Of a DNA stretch of 64,000 nucleotides, positions 35,656-44,097 are shown one piece after another (the first letter of the stretch is position 1; every line of letters starts with the position of its first letter). A program made the translations under genes and the position numbers. Below the pieces are notes generated by a model. The model was not told the DNA's origin and did no database searches. It saw nothing but the letters and a program-made list of their open reading frames with translations. Source of the DNA: Collimonas arenae (GTDB taxonomy: Bacteria > Pseudomonadota > Gammaproteobacteria > Burkholderiales > Burkholderiaceae_D); contig NZ_CP013233.1 in assembly GCF_001584165.1 (NCBI RefSeq), positions 3,728,620-3,792,619 on the forward strand, in the 5' to 3' direction.

Positions 35656-35922
35656 ATGAAAAAAACTGGAATGGCAAAGAGCGACGCCAAGAAACTCATG
35701 GGAAAAATGAGTGCCCCCAACTCGGCCGGATTTGGCAACGGCGAAACCGTTACGCTGGATCGGCGCGAACAACGCAAACGCGATCAGGCGCTTGGCCTGG
35801 TGCCGTTTGCGGTCAAGCTCAACAGCGGACTGGTGCTGCAACTGCAAGCACTGGCAAAGGAACGCCAGCTCGACCTCAATGAAGTGGTTGCCGATGTCCT
35901 GGCAAAAGGTCTCGCCGCCTGA
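35656..35922 (+). CDS. Small conserved-looking cytoplasmic protein, unknown function
   Basis: An 88-residue protein with a basic N-terminal half (KSDAKKLMGKM, DRREQRKRDQALGL) and a C-terminal strand-helix-helix segment (PFAVKLNSGLVLQLQALAKERQLDLNEVVADVLAKGL). The latter has the look of a ribbon-helix-helix DNA-binding fold. AAGGAC lies 7 bases before the ATG. It follows the polysaccharide locus by 108 bases and may be separate. The DNA-binding role is inference. Confidence 0.6.
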   Translation: MKKTGMAKSDAKKLMGKMSAPNSAGFGNGETVTLDRREQRKRDQALGLVPFAVKLNSGLVLQLQALAKERQLDLNEVVADVLAKGLAA

Positions 35923-36032
35923 ACCGGAAATGTGCATTGCGGGGGAGTTGGTTCTTGATGGCGCGGCGCGCTGAAGACTTGGCAGAGAGCTAGCAGGCAA
36001 GGCCGATGCGGCTTGCCTGCGGCGAGGATCGA

Positions 36033-36625
36033 TTATGAAGGCAGGTACAAGGGATAGAGAATGTTTTCTTCGCGGGTTATGCGGTCAACCAGCACCTTGC
36101 CGAGATTTTCAAACTCGCTCTTGAAACCGGTACGCGCATCCGGCCGCAGCAGCCAATCCTTGCCCTGATATTTATCGAAAAATCAAACGCAACGCGCCCG
36201 ATTCCGTCCATTTCCCTTTTATAGGAACGATACACTTCAAGCAAATTCGGCTCTTCTGCCAGATTGCGCCGCATGTACGAATACAACTTGACGCCTTCGG
36301 TCAGCAAATGGCCATACATCGCCATGCGCATTTCGCGCAATGCCCCCGGAATGCTTTCCCAGCTATCGGAGCTCATCTTGTTCGCCACCGACGAATACAT
36401 CAACAGCAATGCGGCATGATCGCCCTTTAACTGGGAAATCAGTTTTTCGTCGTATTGAATCTGGTTGTTGGCGGAGCTTGCCGCCGGTTGCAGTTCTGGC
36501 CGGGCCGGAGCGGCAGCCCTGACTGGCGGCGGGGACGAAGGGGCCGCCGGCGTTCCCGCCGCGCGCAGCCTTTCCTCATCTTGGTCAACGGTTGCGGATT
36601 TATTGAAAATGGATTTCAGCCACAT
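36033..36625 (-). pseudogene. Hemerythrin-like domain protein, frameshifted
   Basis: An N-terminal Pro/Ala linker (about 20-50) is followed by a hemerythrin-like four-helix bundle. QLKGDHAALLLMYSSV and MAMYGHLLTEGVKLYSYM carry the expected His and Glu ligands. After RVAFDF, near 36178-36182, the frame breaks in a run of T on the minus strand. Adding one T restores FFDKYQGKDWLLRPDART and a proper C-terminus with REENILYPLYLPS ending at TAA (36033-36035), including the last His/Glu-type ligand segment. As read, the protein ends in unrelated sequence (stop near 36077). Such domains bind oxygen or iron. A sequencing indel is as likely as true inactivation. Confidence 0.8.
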
Positions 36626-36895
36626 GGTTCACCTCCCCCTTTTTACCGATAGGAATTGCGCCGCTCTCGAACACGTTTCAAATTGTCGTGTTTCCGCGAA
36701 GATAATACATTAATTCCCAATGGAAACATATTTCTCAAATGTAATTTTTATGTGTGCATGCACGCCTTCCCCCATTCAGCAAATCCGCGGCCGCAGCGTA
36801 TCCGTTATCCATCTTTTTGGGCGGAGCGCCCGGGTGGAACAGTTGCAGTCCCACCCCGACAGCAGGCTAATTTCTCAGCATGCCTGGTTTACCCG

Positions 36896-37669
36896 CTACT
36901 TCGCCCGGCTTTGCAAGGCGATCAGAAGGCTGTCCCACAACTGATGCCGTTCGTTGATGGCGCTGATCCCTGCCTCCAGCACCTCCCGCAGCTGGATCGG
37001 ATCGCCCCCGGTAATCTCGTTGATCATCCGCTCCGCTGCTGGACCGTGATCCCCGGAATCCACTTCGATGTGCCGCTCCAGATAGAAATTAAGCTGCGGC
37101 ACGGCGGCCGGATCAATCTGCCAGGTATTCAACAGCGCCTGGAACATCTCCGGTATGACATTCTCCCGTCCATAAAAAAAACTGCCGACGACCTGATGCG
37201 TCTCAGCCCTTTTGCAGGTAGTGATCGTCGCGTTGACAAACCGCTGAACCGCCGGCTCCACTTCAGCCCGGCCCAATGCAGCCGAAAGTGGATCGCCTTT
37301 CTTGATGACGTTCAGGAACTGATTGATCTGTCGTGTCGACGCGCCGATTTCGGTCATCGCAGAAAGGTAAAGATCGAAATGCGTCATGGGTCCATGCGGC
37401 GTCATGTCGGACTCCTCACCCAGCACGATTTCGTTGATCAGGCGCGCTGCATTAGGATTCGCTGGCGGATACCACGGGATGGACACCGTGGTCAGGTCAC
37501 ACTGGAGCCGTTTCACCAGCGACATGAAATCCCAGACCGCAAAAACATGCCATTCCATGAACACGCGCAAATCGTCCATCGTGCGGATGGCGGAAAAAAC
37601 TGCATGGTTGGTCAGCAGCGTGTGTTTTTCCTTGATGCTCAGTTGAAGTGACTCAATGGTAGTTGCCAT
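36896..37669 (-). CDS. DUF3050 family protein (heme-oxygenase-like fold)
   Basis: A 257-residue cytoplasmic helical protein matching DUF3050, a family with a heme-oxygenase/TENA-like bundle. Typical segments are DLRVFMEWHVFAVWDFMSLVKRLQ (about 35-58), WYPPANPNAARLINEIVLGEESD (about 66-88), HFDLYLSAM, FFYGRENVIPEMF and the conserved YLERHIEVDSGDHGPAAERM. Repeated His/Glu/Asp residues in these segments could bind a metal. The start is set at ATG 37669 rather than the longer reading because the family begins here. A 14-bp perfect palindrome lies 23 bases upstream. The function of the family is not established. Confidence 0.85.
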   Translation of the reverse strand: MATTIESLQLSIKEKHTLLTNHAVFSAIRTMDDLRVFMEWHVFAVWDFMSLVKRLQCDLTTVSIPWYPPANPNAARLINEIVLGEESDMTPHGPMTHFDLYLSAMTEIGASTRQINQFLNVIKKGDPLSAALGRAEVEPAVQRFVNATITTCKRAETHQVVGSFFYGRENVIPEMFQALLNTWQIDPAAVPQLNFYLERHIEVDSGDHGPAAERMINEITGGDPIQLREVLEAGISAINERHQLWDSLLIALQSRAK

Positions 37670-37691
37670 GTTATCTCCACAAGTTAAGTTA

Positions 37692-37705
37692 CACACAATT
37701 GTGTG
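37692..37705. promoter_or_regulatory. Palindrome CACACAATTGTGTG, possible operator
   Basis: A perfect 14-bp palindrome lies 23 bases upstream of the DUF3050 start, in the region where a promoter should be. The cognate regulator is unknown. Confidence 0.4.
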
Positions 37706-37860
37706 CGTGATAACACTGGCAGATATATTTCCATGTGGCAACTAACAATTTCAAGAATGCAACAAACATCGCGACGCCAAAACTCGGTACAAGGTATTTG
37801 CGAAATCTGACATCTTCTGCAAAGATGCAGCAATGACAATCCGCAGGAAAGAGCATCCGC

Positions 37861-38109
37861 ATGAACCTGATCGACAAACTGCTATCGAGAACGGTTGAGT
37901 CAAAACCGGCACTAACCGACAAGGTGCTGGTGCGCGTCTATCTGGACACTGCCGGACACGTACGCGACGTAAAAATCAGGAAAAGCTGCGGCGACCCGGA
38001 ACGCGATGCGCAAGCGCTACGGGAAATTGCCAACATGCGCTTTCCCAGCAAGGCGCGCGGCGCAAAAACCTCTCACAACTGGCACGATCTGGCCTACACC
38101 TTTTCATGA
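37861..38109 (+). CDS. Small protein with a TonB C-terminal-like domain
   Basis: An 82-residue protein made almost entirely of a TonB-C-like module: KVLVRVYLDTAGHVRDVKIRKSCGDPERDAQALREIANMRF-type sequence at about 21-61, as seen in TonB and energy-transducer fragments. It has no transmembrane helix or signal peptide and lacks the Pro-rich spacer. It is therefore either a stand-alone domain or a shortened gene. GGAAAGAG precedes the ATG at 37861. Confidence 0.65.
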   Translation: MNLIDKLLSRTVESKPALTDKVLVRVYLDTAGHVRDVKIRKSCGDPERDAQALREIANMRFPSKARGAKTSHNWHDLAYTFS

Positions 38110-38171
38110 TGGGATTCCGGCGGCAATAGTTTGAAGCGCCATATCAAATCAGACAAAAATCAGCTTTCAAT

Positions 38172-38189
38172 TTCGCACATGCGTGCTAA
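38172..38189. promoter_or_regulatory. Probable TetR operator upstream of its own gene
   Basis: TTCGCAC-ATGC-GTGCTAA: 7-bp arms with one mismatch and a 4-base spacer. It shares the arms and spacing of the site at 38850-38867. It lies just before ATG 38200, consistent with autorepression. Confidence 0.65.
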
Positions 38190-38199
38190 ACTCCGCTTC

Positions 38200-38808
38200 A
38201 TGGATACCCACACCGAAAAAAGTGAGCTTACGCTGGCTGCGATTATCGATACCGCATTGGACATGGTTGCGACTCAAGGCATGGAAAGCCTGTCACTTGG
38301 CGAGGTCGCGAAACGGCTGGACATCAGCAAAAGCGGCGTGTTCTCCCGCGTTGGCTCACGTGAAGCCCTGCGTGAAGCAGTGCTCAACGAGTTCGACCGG
38401 CGTTTTAGCGAGGCCGTGTTCGAACCGGCGATGACCATGCCGCGCGGCTTGCCGCGCCTCAACGCTCTGGTGATGAACTGGATCGCGCGGGCCTGCAACG
38501 TGACAGGATGCATTTATGTCGCAGGCGCTTTCGAGTATGACGATGTGGATAGCCCGATCCGCGAACGCATGCAGCACAACGTGCTGCGCTGGCGCGCGGT
38601 GCTGCGCCGCGCCGTGGTGCAGGCGCTGGAGGCAGGCCACTTGCGACCCGATACCGATCCGGAGCAACTGGTGTTCGAGATTTACAGCCTGATGGTCGGG
38701 CTGATGCACGACGCCCGCTTTCTGCGCGATCCCAAAGCTCAGGAGCGGGTGCGCAACGCCTATGAACGCCTGACCTCGACGTATCGCAGTTTCAACTATC
38801 ACGGGTGA
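38200..38808 (+). CDS. TetR family transcriptional regulator
   Basis: A 202-residue repressor. The N-terminal helix-turn-helix (about 8-55: TLAAIIDTALDMVATQGMESLSLGEVAKRLDISKSGVFSRVGSREAL-like) is followed by a helical ligand-binding domain (VMNWIARACNVTGCIYVAGAFEYDD, LVFEIYSLMVGLMHDARFL). ATG 38200 is preferred over ATG 38179, which lies inside the operator. Two near-identical palindromes, one before this gene and one before the next small gene, indicate that it represses itself and the downstream membrane protein / hydrolase pair. The inducer is unknown. Confidence 0.88.
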   Translation: MDTHTEKSELTLAAIIDTALDMVATQGMESLSLGEVAKRLDISKSGVFSRVGSREALREAVLNEFDRRFSEAVFEPAMTMPRGLPRLNALVMNWIARACNVTGCIYVAGAFEYDDVDSPIRERMQHNVLRWRAVLRRAVVQALEAGHLRPDTDPEQLVFEIYSLMVGLMHDARFLRDPKAQERVRNAYERLTSTYRSFNYHG

Positions 38809-38849
38809 AGCGCCGGCTGCATCGGTGCTTCATTTTTTAACGCACAAAT

Positions 38850-38867
38850 TTCGCACACTCGTGCGAA
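38850..38867. promoter_or_regulatory. Probable TetR operator upstream of the small membrane protein gene
   Basis: TTCGCACACTCGTGCGAA: perfect 7-bp arms around a 4-base spacer. It is the same architecture as the site before tetR at 38172-38189. It ends one base before the ribosome-binding site of the 38882 gene. Confidence 0.7.
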
Positions 38868-38881
38868 TAAAGGAGTCTGCC

Positions 38882-39001
38882 ATGTTCATTCTTGCCGGAT
38901 GCATTGCCCTCGCCGTAGTTGCCAGTCTTGGCGCATGGCGCTTGCGCCACATTGCGGAATGGAATATCCCGGCCTGCAACGACGATTTCATCTTCTTTTG
39001 A
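38882..39001 (+). CDS. 39-residue membrane protein in the TetR/hydrolase unit
   Basis: A very short gene: MFILAGCIALAVVASLGAWR is a hydrophobic helix, then RLRHIAEWN and a short tail ending DDFIFF. AAAGGAG lies 7 bases before the ATG, one of the best ribosome-binding sites in the window. A perfect TetR operator lies directly upstream and the hydrolase gene starts 42 bases after the stop. Translation is therefore credible despite the size. Role unknown; it may tether or assist the hydrolase at the membrane (inference). Confidence 0.65.
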   Translation: MFILAGCIALAVVASLGAWRLRHIAEWNIPACNDDFIFF

Positions 39002-39043
39002 AGGCTGTAACCAATTCGCCATTGCCACTCTCAGAAAGCCCTC

Positions 39044-39948
39044 ATGGACATTTCCTCCAATCCGAGCAACCAGATAGCAACCGCTCCCTCAGCCCGCAGA
39101 GCGCCGCCATCCGAGCATCTGCTCACATTGTTAAGAGCCGGCTTGCGCATTTCACAAATCATGCCGCCAGATTGGGCCACGCGCGTCGCTGCGCGACTGT
39201 TCTGCACTCCGATTCCCAGCAAACTGGCATCGCGCCATTTTTCGCCGCCGCCGGCGTGCGGATTGAATCGCTGCCGTTTGAACAAGCCTCGCTCACGCTC
39301 TATCACTGGCCGGCAGCAGAAAATGCACCGCAGTTGCTGATGACGCATGGATGGGGTGGCTGGGGCTTGCAACTGGTGACGTTGGCCGAGGCGTTGGGCG
39401 CCGCCGGCTGGGCCGTCGTGCTGATCGACCAGCCCGCGCACGGACGCAGCGCCGCCTGGCGCAGCACACTGCCGCAGTTTGCGCGGGCGCTCAATTATGC
39501 AGCCGCACGCCTGGGCCGAGTGCAAGCCGTGGTTGGCCACTCGATGGGCGGCGCGGCTGCCTGCATCGCTGCGGCAAATGGATTGGCCCTGCGCAAGCTG
39601 ATCCTGATTTCCGCGCCGATTTCAATGATCCAGGTGACGCACGAGTACGCAACAACCTTCGGCCTGCGTGAAAAATTGCGCGCGAGCATGGTGTCTTACC
39701 TGGAAGGGCGCGAGGGAATGGTCTTCGAACGCATGGACGCCATCCATACCGCGCCGCGGATCAACGCTTCAACATTGGTAGTGCATGACCGCGAAGACGC
39801 CATCGTGCCTTATTCTGCTGCACAAACACTGATCGAGAACCTGCCGGACGCGCAACTGCTTGAAACCAGTGGCTTGGGACATCGGCGGGTGCTGAAAGAC
39901 CCAGGCGTAATCCATGCCGTGATGCAATTCCTCGGACCAGCCAGCTAG
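39044..39948 (+). pseudogene. Alpha/beta hydrolase, frameshifted
   Basis: The N-terminal part (ATG 39044) reads LLTLLRAGLRISQIMPPDWA and ARLFCTPIPSKLASRH in one frame. From about 39236 the frame must shift by one. The second part, FFAAAGVRIESLPFEQASL, MTHGWGGWGLQLVTLAEAL (oxyanion HGWGG), the nucleophile elbow VVGHSMGGAAA, DREDAIVPY (acid) and GLGHRRVL (His), is a complete alpha/beta hydrolase core ending at 39948. One extra T in the CCATTTTTCG run would join the two. The TetR operator and small membrane gene lie upstream. Substrate unknown, esterase or lipase-like. Indel or pseudogene cannot be separated here. Confidence 0.8.
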
Positions 39949-40180
39949 CCGCCTTCACATTGCCATCCTGCCATGCACAGCAATGTCACGACAGGCACGT
40001 TTCCATAATGCGCTCTCGGAATGCATGGAAAGCCGCAACACAACCCGCAAATCGCGGCCTGTTTGCTATCATCCTCCCTTTGCACGCCGCCGTTACCGTG
40101 GCCGCCTGCCGATCCGATATGGCGGGATTGGGGCAGCCTTCGCGACGCGTAATGCCCATACTCACCGATACGGTAACTTG

Positions 40181-41245
40181 ATGACAGCCTCCATTGCGCA
40201 CCCTGCTCCCATCAGCCCCCCTTCTGGCATGATTCCAGAAGGGGCGATCGATGCTGCGGAAAAACATCTGCGCGACATTCTTTCGCTTGCCATCAAGCAT
40301 AGCGACCGGCACCGCGCTCTGGTAGTGACGGATAGCCGCTGCGATCTCGCAGTAGCCCTCACCGAGGCCTACCGGCGCTGCCTACCAGAGGCGCACTTCA
40401 TCGATTTTGACTCGGTCACGCCGGACACGGTGCTGGCCGCATTTGCCGAATTGGGTGCCGACGATCTGGTGATACTGGTGCAGTCCACCAACTTCCGCCT
40501 TGAGGCTTTCCGCATACGCGTCGAACTCTTCAAGCGCTCGCTCAAGGTGATCGAGCATCCGCACCTGTCGCGCATGCCCTGGCCGCAATCGCTTCATTAC
40601 ATCGAGTCGCTGGCGTATGACCCTGCGTATTATCGCGGCGTCGGCCAGGCACTGAAGGCGCGCATCGACAGCGCTGGCAGCGGCATCGTTGACAGTGGCG
40701 GAGAACAACTGGTGTTTGCTTCGCCATTCGAATCGGCCAAGCTGAATATCGGCGACTATAGCGGAATGAACAACGTCGGCGGCCAGTTCCCGATCGGCGA
40801 AGTATTCACCGAAGCGCAGGATCTGGAGGCCGTCAATGGCCGTGTACGCATTTTTGTGTTTGGCGACACCTCATTCCGGGTCAACCGGCCAACCAAGCCG
40901 ATCACTCTCGTCATCAACAAAGGCCGCGTGGTCGACGTGATCGATTCCACACCGGATTTCGACCAGGTGCTCGCCAATATTCGCGCAGACGAAGGCGAAG
41001 TGTGGCTGCGTGAACTCGGCTTCGGCATGAACCGCGCTTTTTCGCAGGAGCGCATGGTCAGCGATATCGGCACATATGAACGCATGTGCGGCGTCCACTT
41101 GTCGCTCGGCGCCAAACACGGCGTCTACAGCAAACCCAACATCAAGCGTGCCAGCGCCAGATACCATATCGACGTCTTTGCAGTAACGGAAGCGGTCTAC
41201 CTGGATGACGAAATCGTGTACCGGAACGGCGCCTGGCAAGTCTGA
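40181..41245 (+). CDS. M29-like metallopeptidase family protein
   Basis: A 354-residue protein resembling the thermophilic aminopeptidase (M29) fold, a fold shared with the 2,5-dihydroxypyridine dioxygenase NicX. Possible metal-ligand segments lie in the expected order: GQFPIGEVFTE (Glu), WLRELGFGMN (Glu), LSLGAKHG (His) and ARYHIDVF (His-x-Asp). The N-terminal half (about 30-150) is an alpha/beta domain (HRALVVTDSRCDLAVAL, ADDLVILVQS). The start at ATG 40181 is chosen for the usual family length; no strong ribosome-binding site is seen. The reaction, peptide cleavage or ring opening, cannot be decided. Confidence 0.75.
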   Translation: MTASIAHPAPISPPSGMIPEGAIDAAEKHLRDILSLAIKHSDRHRALVVTDSRCDLAVALTEAYRRCLPEAHFIDFDSVTPDTVLAAFAELGADDLVILVQSTNFRLEAFRIRVELFKRSLKVIEHPHLSRMPWPQSLHYIESLAYDPAYYRGVGQALKARIDSAGSGIVDSGGEQLVFASPFESAKLNIGDYSGMNNVGGQFPIGEVFTEAQDLEAVNGRVRIFVFGDTSFRVNRPTKPITLVINKGRVVDVIDSTPDFDQVLANIRADEGEVWLRELGFGMNRAFSQERMVSDIGTYERMCGVHLSLGAKHGVYSKPNIKRASARYHIDVFAVTEAVYLDDEIVYRNGAWQV

Positions 41246-41276
41246 TCGCCCCTCGGCAGACGATGCGATTCCGGGA

Positions 41277-41710
41277 TCAGTGATGCGCCAATCCTTCCAG
41301 AGGTGATGCGGCAGCCAGCACGACCTGATTGAAATAGCGCTGCAGCGCCATGATCTCGCGCGCCACATTCACCGGAAAACCCTGCCGCCCGCCCGGTTAT
41401 CGAGCAACAGCTGCTCCAGGAATCGCATGCACGCAGCGGGCTTCTCCCATCTCTCGGCCAGATCGTTGGTAATTCTCGGAAAATATCTGGCCAACTCCCA
41501 CGGCTTTTCAGTTGCGGGAAGTTTGGCAAACCACTGGTAAGTCAGCTCGCGCAAATCCTGATCCCGCCGGTCTTCTTGGCGCCGGAAAAATTCCCAGCGC
41601 TTCACCTCGCTTTTCGGCATCGCATCGACGCCGTCGAGCACCGACTTGGCTTCAATGATGGACACCTTTTCAAATGGCAAAGCGTGCAATTCTGCATTTA
41701 TCGTTTTCAT
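41277..41710 (-). pseudogene. Conserved-looking hypothetical protein, frameshifted
   Basis: From ATG 41710 the frame reads VSIIEAKSVLDGVDAMP, KRWEFFRRQEDRRDQDLREL and PWELARYFPRITNDLAERW to LLLDNRAGG. It then stops early after a break near 41388-41392. In the adjacent frame a natural C-terminus continues: QGFPVNVAREIMALQRYFNQ, then LEGLAHH and TGA at 41277-41279. One extra G in the GCGGGCGGCAGGG stretch restores a protein of about 144 residues. Helical, rich in charged residues, with no family I can name. The last part resembles nothing outside its own frame. Confidence 0.6.
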
Positions 41711-41892
41711 GCCTATCCCGTTTAGTCTACAACTGTCACATTGAGAGTTAACGGCCAAGACACGCGGATATTTAGAGAAAATTTTCCATGATTCCACAGG
41801 GAAACAGTGAGCGCATCATCGCCCGCAACCGATGATTGCGAGAGATGATTTGGCGCTCGCTCTGCACATCATGGCAACCGAGTTCAACCACT

Positions 41893-42312
41893 TTACTTGG
41901 AATCGGAAGCAACCGATGTCGAGGAAAAGTCTCGCCGTTGGCGTCCTGCCAGGTAATGTCGACGAAGAGCAATATTGGCCGGTTCGGCAACGTAGCGCGA
42001 CACCAGCGCCGCAACCACTACCGTTAGACCAAGGAACAAAAACAACCACGGCAGGCTGGCGCCATAGCTCAGCTGATCTTTACTTAGCACGTCCCGCATC
42101 AGCCCCAGCACCACGATATGAAAAGGCAGATTTCATAGCTGTGCCGCCCCGGCCAGCGCACGGCGCCGGTCATCCACCCTGTGCTCCAGCCGAGTGCGCG
42201 ATCGTTTGCAGCGCCAAGTAAAAGCACAACGCGATCAACGAGAAGCCGAATATCTCGTGCCCCCTGATTCCGCGCAAATAGATATCCAAAGGACACATAG
42301 TTGAGTGCCAAT
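41893..42312 (-). pseudogene. Acyltransferase 3 (OafA-like) C-terminal remnant
   Basis: Three consecutive frames on the minus strand carry pieces of one membrane acyltransferase: GFSLIALCFYLALQTIAHSAG (about 42190-42260), TGAVRWPGRHSYEICLF, and HIVVLGLMRDVLSKD to PWLFLFLGLTVVVAALVSRY and AEPANIALRRHY. The RHSYEIYLFH-type segment and the final helix with a YxxEP-like motif are typical of the acyltransferase 3 family. At least two frameshifts occur, and the N-terminal two thirds, including the catalytic His, are missing. A complete relative lies at 47111-48316. Confidence 0.72.
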
Positions 42313-42384
42313 CGGGGCGATCACTAAGCGAAAATTCAACCGAATAGCCATTACACCGCCACGGAATATCACAGCTTTACACTA

Positions 42385-42966
42385 TTAATTTCGTTTCACC
42401 TCGTATTGCAGGCATACGACGCCCGACGGAAAAATTTTACTATTCACCAGCATGAGTGCGGTTTTGTCCTTGATATTTTTGAACAAGGGGATACCTTGCC
42501 CCAGCAGTATCGGATTGACGAACAGCCAGTACTCGTCGATGAGGTTTTCCGCCATCAGCGCGTGAGTGGCGGAGGGGCTGCCAAACATCAAGATCTCGCT
42601 GCCCGAGCCGTGCTTGAGCTTGTTGATTTCATCGCTCAAATTGCTACTGATGATTTGCGTATTAACGTGATTTTTTTCCGACAAAGTTTTCGACAACACC
42701 ACTTTGCGTGCAGATTTATACCAGCGTGAATGCTCATGGTCATGCGGGCTGGCGTCAGGCTTATCGGCAGCGGTTGGCCAGTACGACTCCATCATCTCGA
42801 AGGTGGTACGCCCGTATAAAGCTGTGTCGGTCTGCTGAATCCGCTGCTCCACGTATTCAAACAAATCAGTGCTGATACTTATCCAGCCGAGGCCCGCCGG
42901 GCCCTTCGCAGTGGAAGCAACAAAACCATCTAGTGACACATGTACAAACGAAACGATTTTTCTCAT
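42385..42966 (-). CDS. Dihydrofolate reductase-like (RibD_C) family protein
   Basis: A 193-residue protein of the DHFR/RibD C-terminal superfamily. It begins with KIVSFVHVSLDGFVAS, continues YGRTTFEMMESYWP, KVVLSKTLSEKN, GSGSEILMFGSPSATHALM (nucleotide-binding loop) and LIDEYWLFVNPILLGQG. It probably uses NAD(P)H; such single-domain proteins often accompany AHSA1 proteins and their physiological substrate is unknown. ATG 42966 (GGAG 7 bases upstream) is preferred to the longer reading. It is the third gene of an arsR-AHSA1-DHFR-like operon, 14 bases after the previous stop. Confidence 0.88.
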   Translation of the reverse strand: MRKIVSFVHVSLDGFVASTAKGPAGLGWISISTDLFEYVEQRIQQTDTALYGRTTFEMMESYWPTAADKPDASPHDHEHSRWYKSARKVVLSKTLSEKNHVNTQIISSNLSDEINKLKHGSGSEILMFGSPSATHALMAENLIDEYWLFVNPILLGQGIPLFKNIKDKTALMLVNSKIFPSGVVCLQYEVKRN

Positions 42967-42980
42967 GACTTTCTCCGAGC

Positions 42981-43472
42981 TCAAGTTTTGATTACATAGC
43001 CGGCAAGCCGGGCCAGAGTTTGGTTGCCGCCTTCAATCGCACCAATTCTTTCTACCGCCATATTGCGTGCCTGCGCAGTAGGAAAAAGCAGACGGATCGT
43101 CACTTTGGTTTGTCCGCCCACTGCCTCGAACGTCCACATCGCCTCAAACATGGCCTTCGGGTCGCCCTTGTATGTGCCGCCGGTGCAAAACTCGATGTGG
43201 TGAGGTTTGTCGATCGCGGTATAGACGCTGCGGCTAGGATAATCTCGTCCATCCGGCCCGTGCATGACATGGTGCCACTCGCCTCCCACGCGAAAATCCA
43301 GTTTCTCCAGCGTGTTAGTAAACCCATCCGGCCCCCACCAGTGCACGACATGTTCAGGTTTGGTCATCGCCTCCCATACCAATTCGCGCGGTGCGTCTAT
43401 CAAACGCGACATGATGATTTCGCGGTCGCTGGCATCAGCAATGTTCGCCGCGTTATTTTTTCTTTCCTGCAC
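42981..43472 (-). CDS. SRPBCC / AHSA1 family protein
   Basis: A 163-residue START-like protein. It shows the AHSA1 signatures REIIMSRLIDAPRELVWEAMT, VVHWWGPDGFTNT, DFRVGGEWHHVMHGPDG and MWTFEAVGGQTKVTIRL. It forms a helix-grip cavity for hydrophobic ligands. GTG 43472 is chosen: GGAGG lies 7-11 bases upstream, and the start overlaps the end of the arsR gene by 20 bases. Its position between an ArsR regulator and a DHFR-like gene is a very common arrangement, though the role of these operons is poorly known. Confidence 0.88.
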   Translation of the reverse strand: MQERKNNAANIADASDREIIMSRLIDAPRELVWEAMTKPEHVVHWWGPDGFTNTLEKLDFRVGGEWHHVMHGPDGRDYPSRSVYTAIDKPHHIEFCTGGTYKGDPKAMFEAMWTFEAVGGQTKVTIRLLFPTAQARNMAVERIGAIEGGNQTLARLAGYVIKT

Positions 43473-43806
43473 TTTTCGCCTCCACAGATTGAAGGTTTTT
43501 AAGATACACATCCAGACGATCGAGACTCTGCTCCCAGTGCTGGCGATATTGGCCGATAAAATCGGCAGCCTCGTGCAACGGTGCGGCATTGAGCTGGCAG
43601 GGGCGCCATTGCGCCTGGCGACCTTGTGTGATCAGTCTGGCCTGCTGCAACACCTTGAGATGCTTCGTTACGGCTGACGGGCTTATCGAAAACGGCTTGG
43701 CAAGCTCGGTAACCGATGTCTCGCCCAGTGCCAGTCGCGCAAGAATGGCGCGACGCGTTGGGTCAGCGAGCGCGGCGAAGGTGATGCTGAGCGAATCAGT
43801 ATTCAT
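43453..43806 (-). CDS. ArsR family winged-helix regulator
   Basis: A 117-residue repressor. The N-terminal ALADPTRRAILARLALGETSVTELAKPFSISPSAVTKHLKVLQ region (about 11-53) is the classic ArsR helix-turn-helix. The wing follows (LITQGRQAQWRPC). The ELCVCDL-type metal-binding cysteines of true ArsR/SmtB are absent (ETSVTELA instead). It belongs to the non-metal-sensing subgroup that accompanies AHSA1 genes. A palindrome upstream may be its operator. First gene of a three-gene operon. Confidence 0.9.
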   Translation of the reverse strand: MNTDSLSITFAALADPTRRAILARLALGETSVTELAKPFSISPSAVTKHLKVLQQARLITQGRQAQWRPCQLNAAPLHEAADFIGQYRQHWEQSLDRLDVYLKNLQSVEAKSAGKKK

Positions 43807-43815
43807 GTTTATTAT

Positions 43816-43825
43816 ACCAATTGGT
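43816..43825. promoter_or_regulatory. Palindrome ACCAATTGGT upstream of arsR-type gene
   Basis: A perfect 10-bp palindrome within AT-rich sequence, 9 bases before the regulator start. Its position suits autorepression by the ArsR-type protein. Confidence 0.45.
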
Positions 43826-44097
43826 TAATTAATCTAATGGTGTAATATTAGCGATATTAAAATCGGTGTCAATGAAAATTCGCCTATTAGCTGCCTCACA
43901 TGCGTTGGACCAATCATGAGGAAATCACCGATAGCCACATGGAGGGCTGAACCGCCGATGGCGGAAGTAGCGGCTACGTCGGCTTACGAGCAAAGCGGCC
44001 GCTGGCGAAGGATTTATTTTAAGTGTGAAGGACTGCTCATGGTCGTTTCAGGCCAGCCACGATTGCGTTGATTTCATCCCGTTGCAGTCACATCCGA

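Noticed and set aside
42385..43825. ArsR-AHSA1-DHFR-like operon as a metal resistance system
   Set aside because: The regulator lacks metal-binding cysteines and no arsenic or metal transporter is present.
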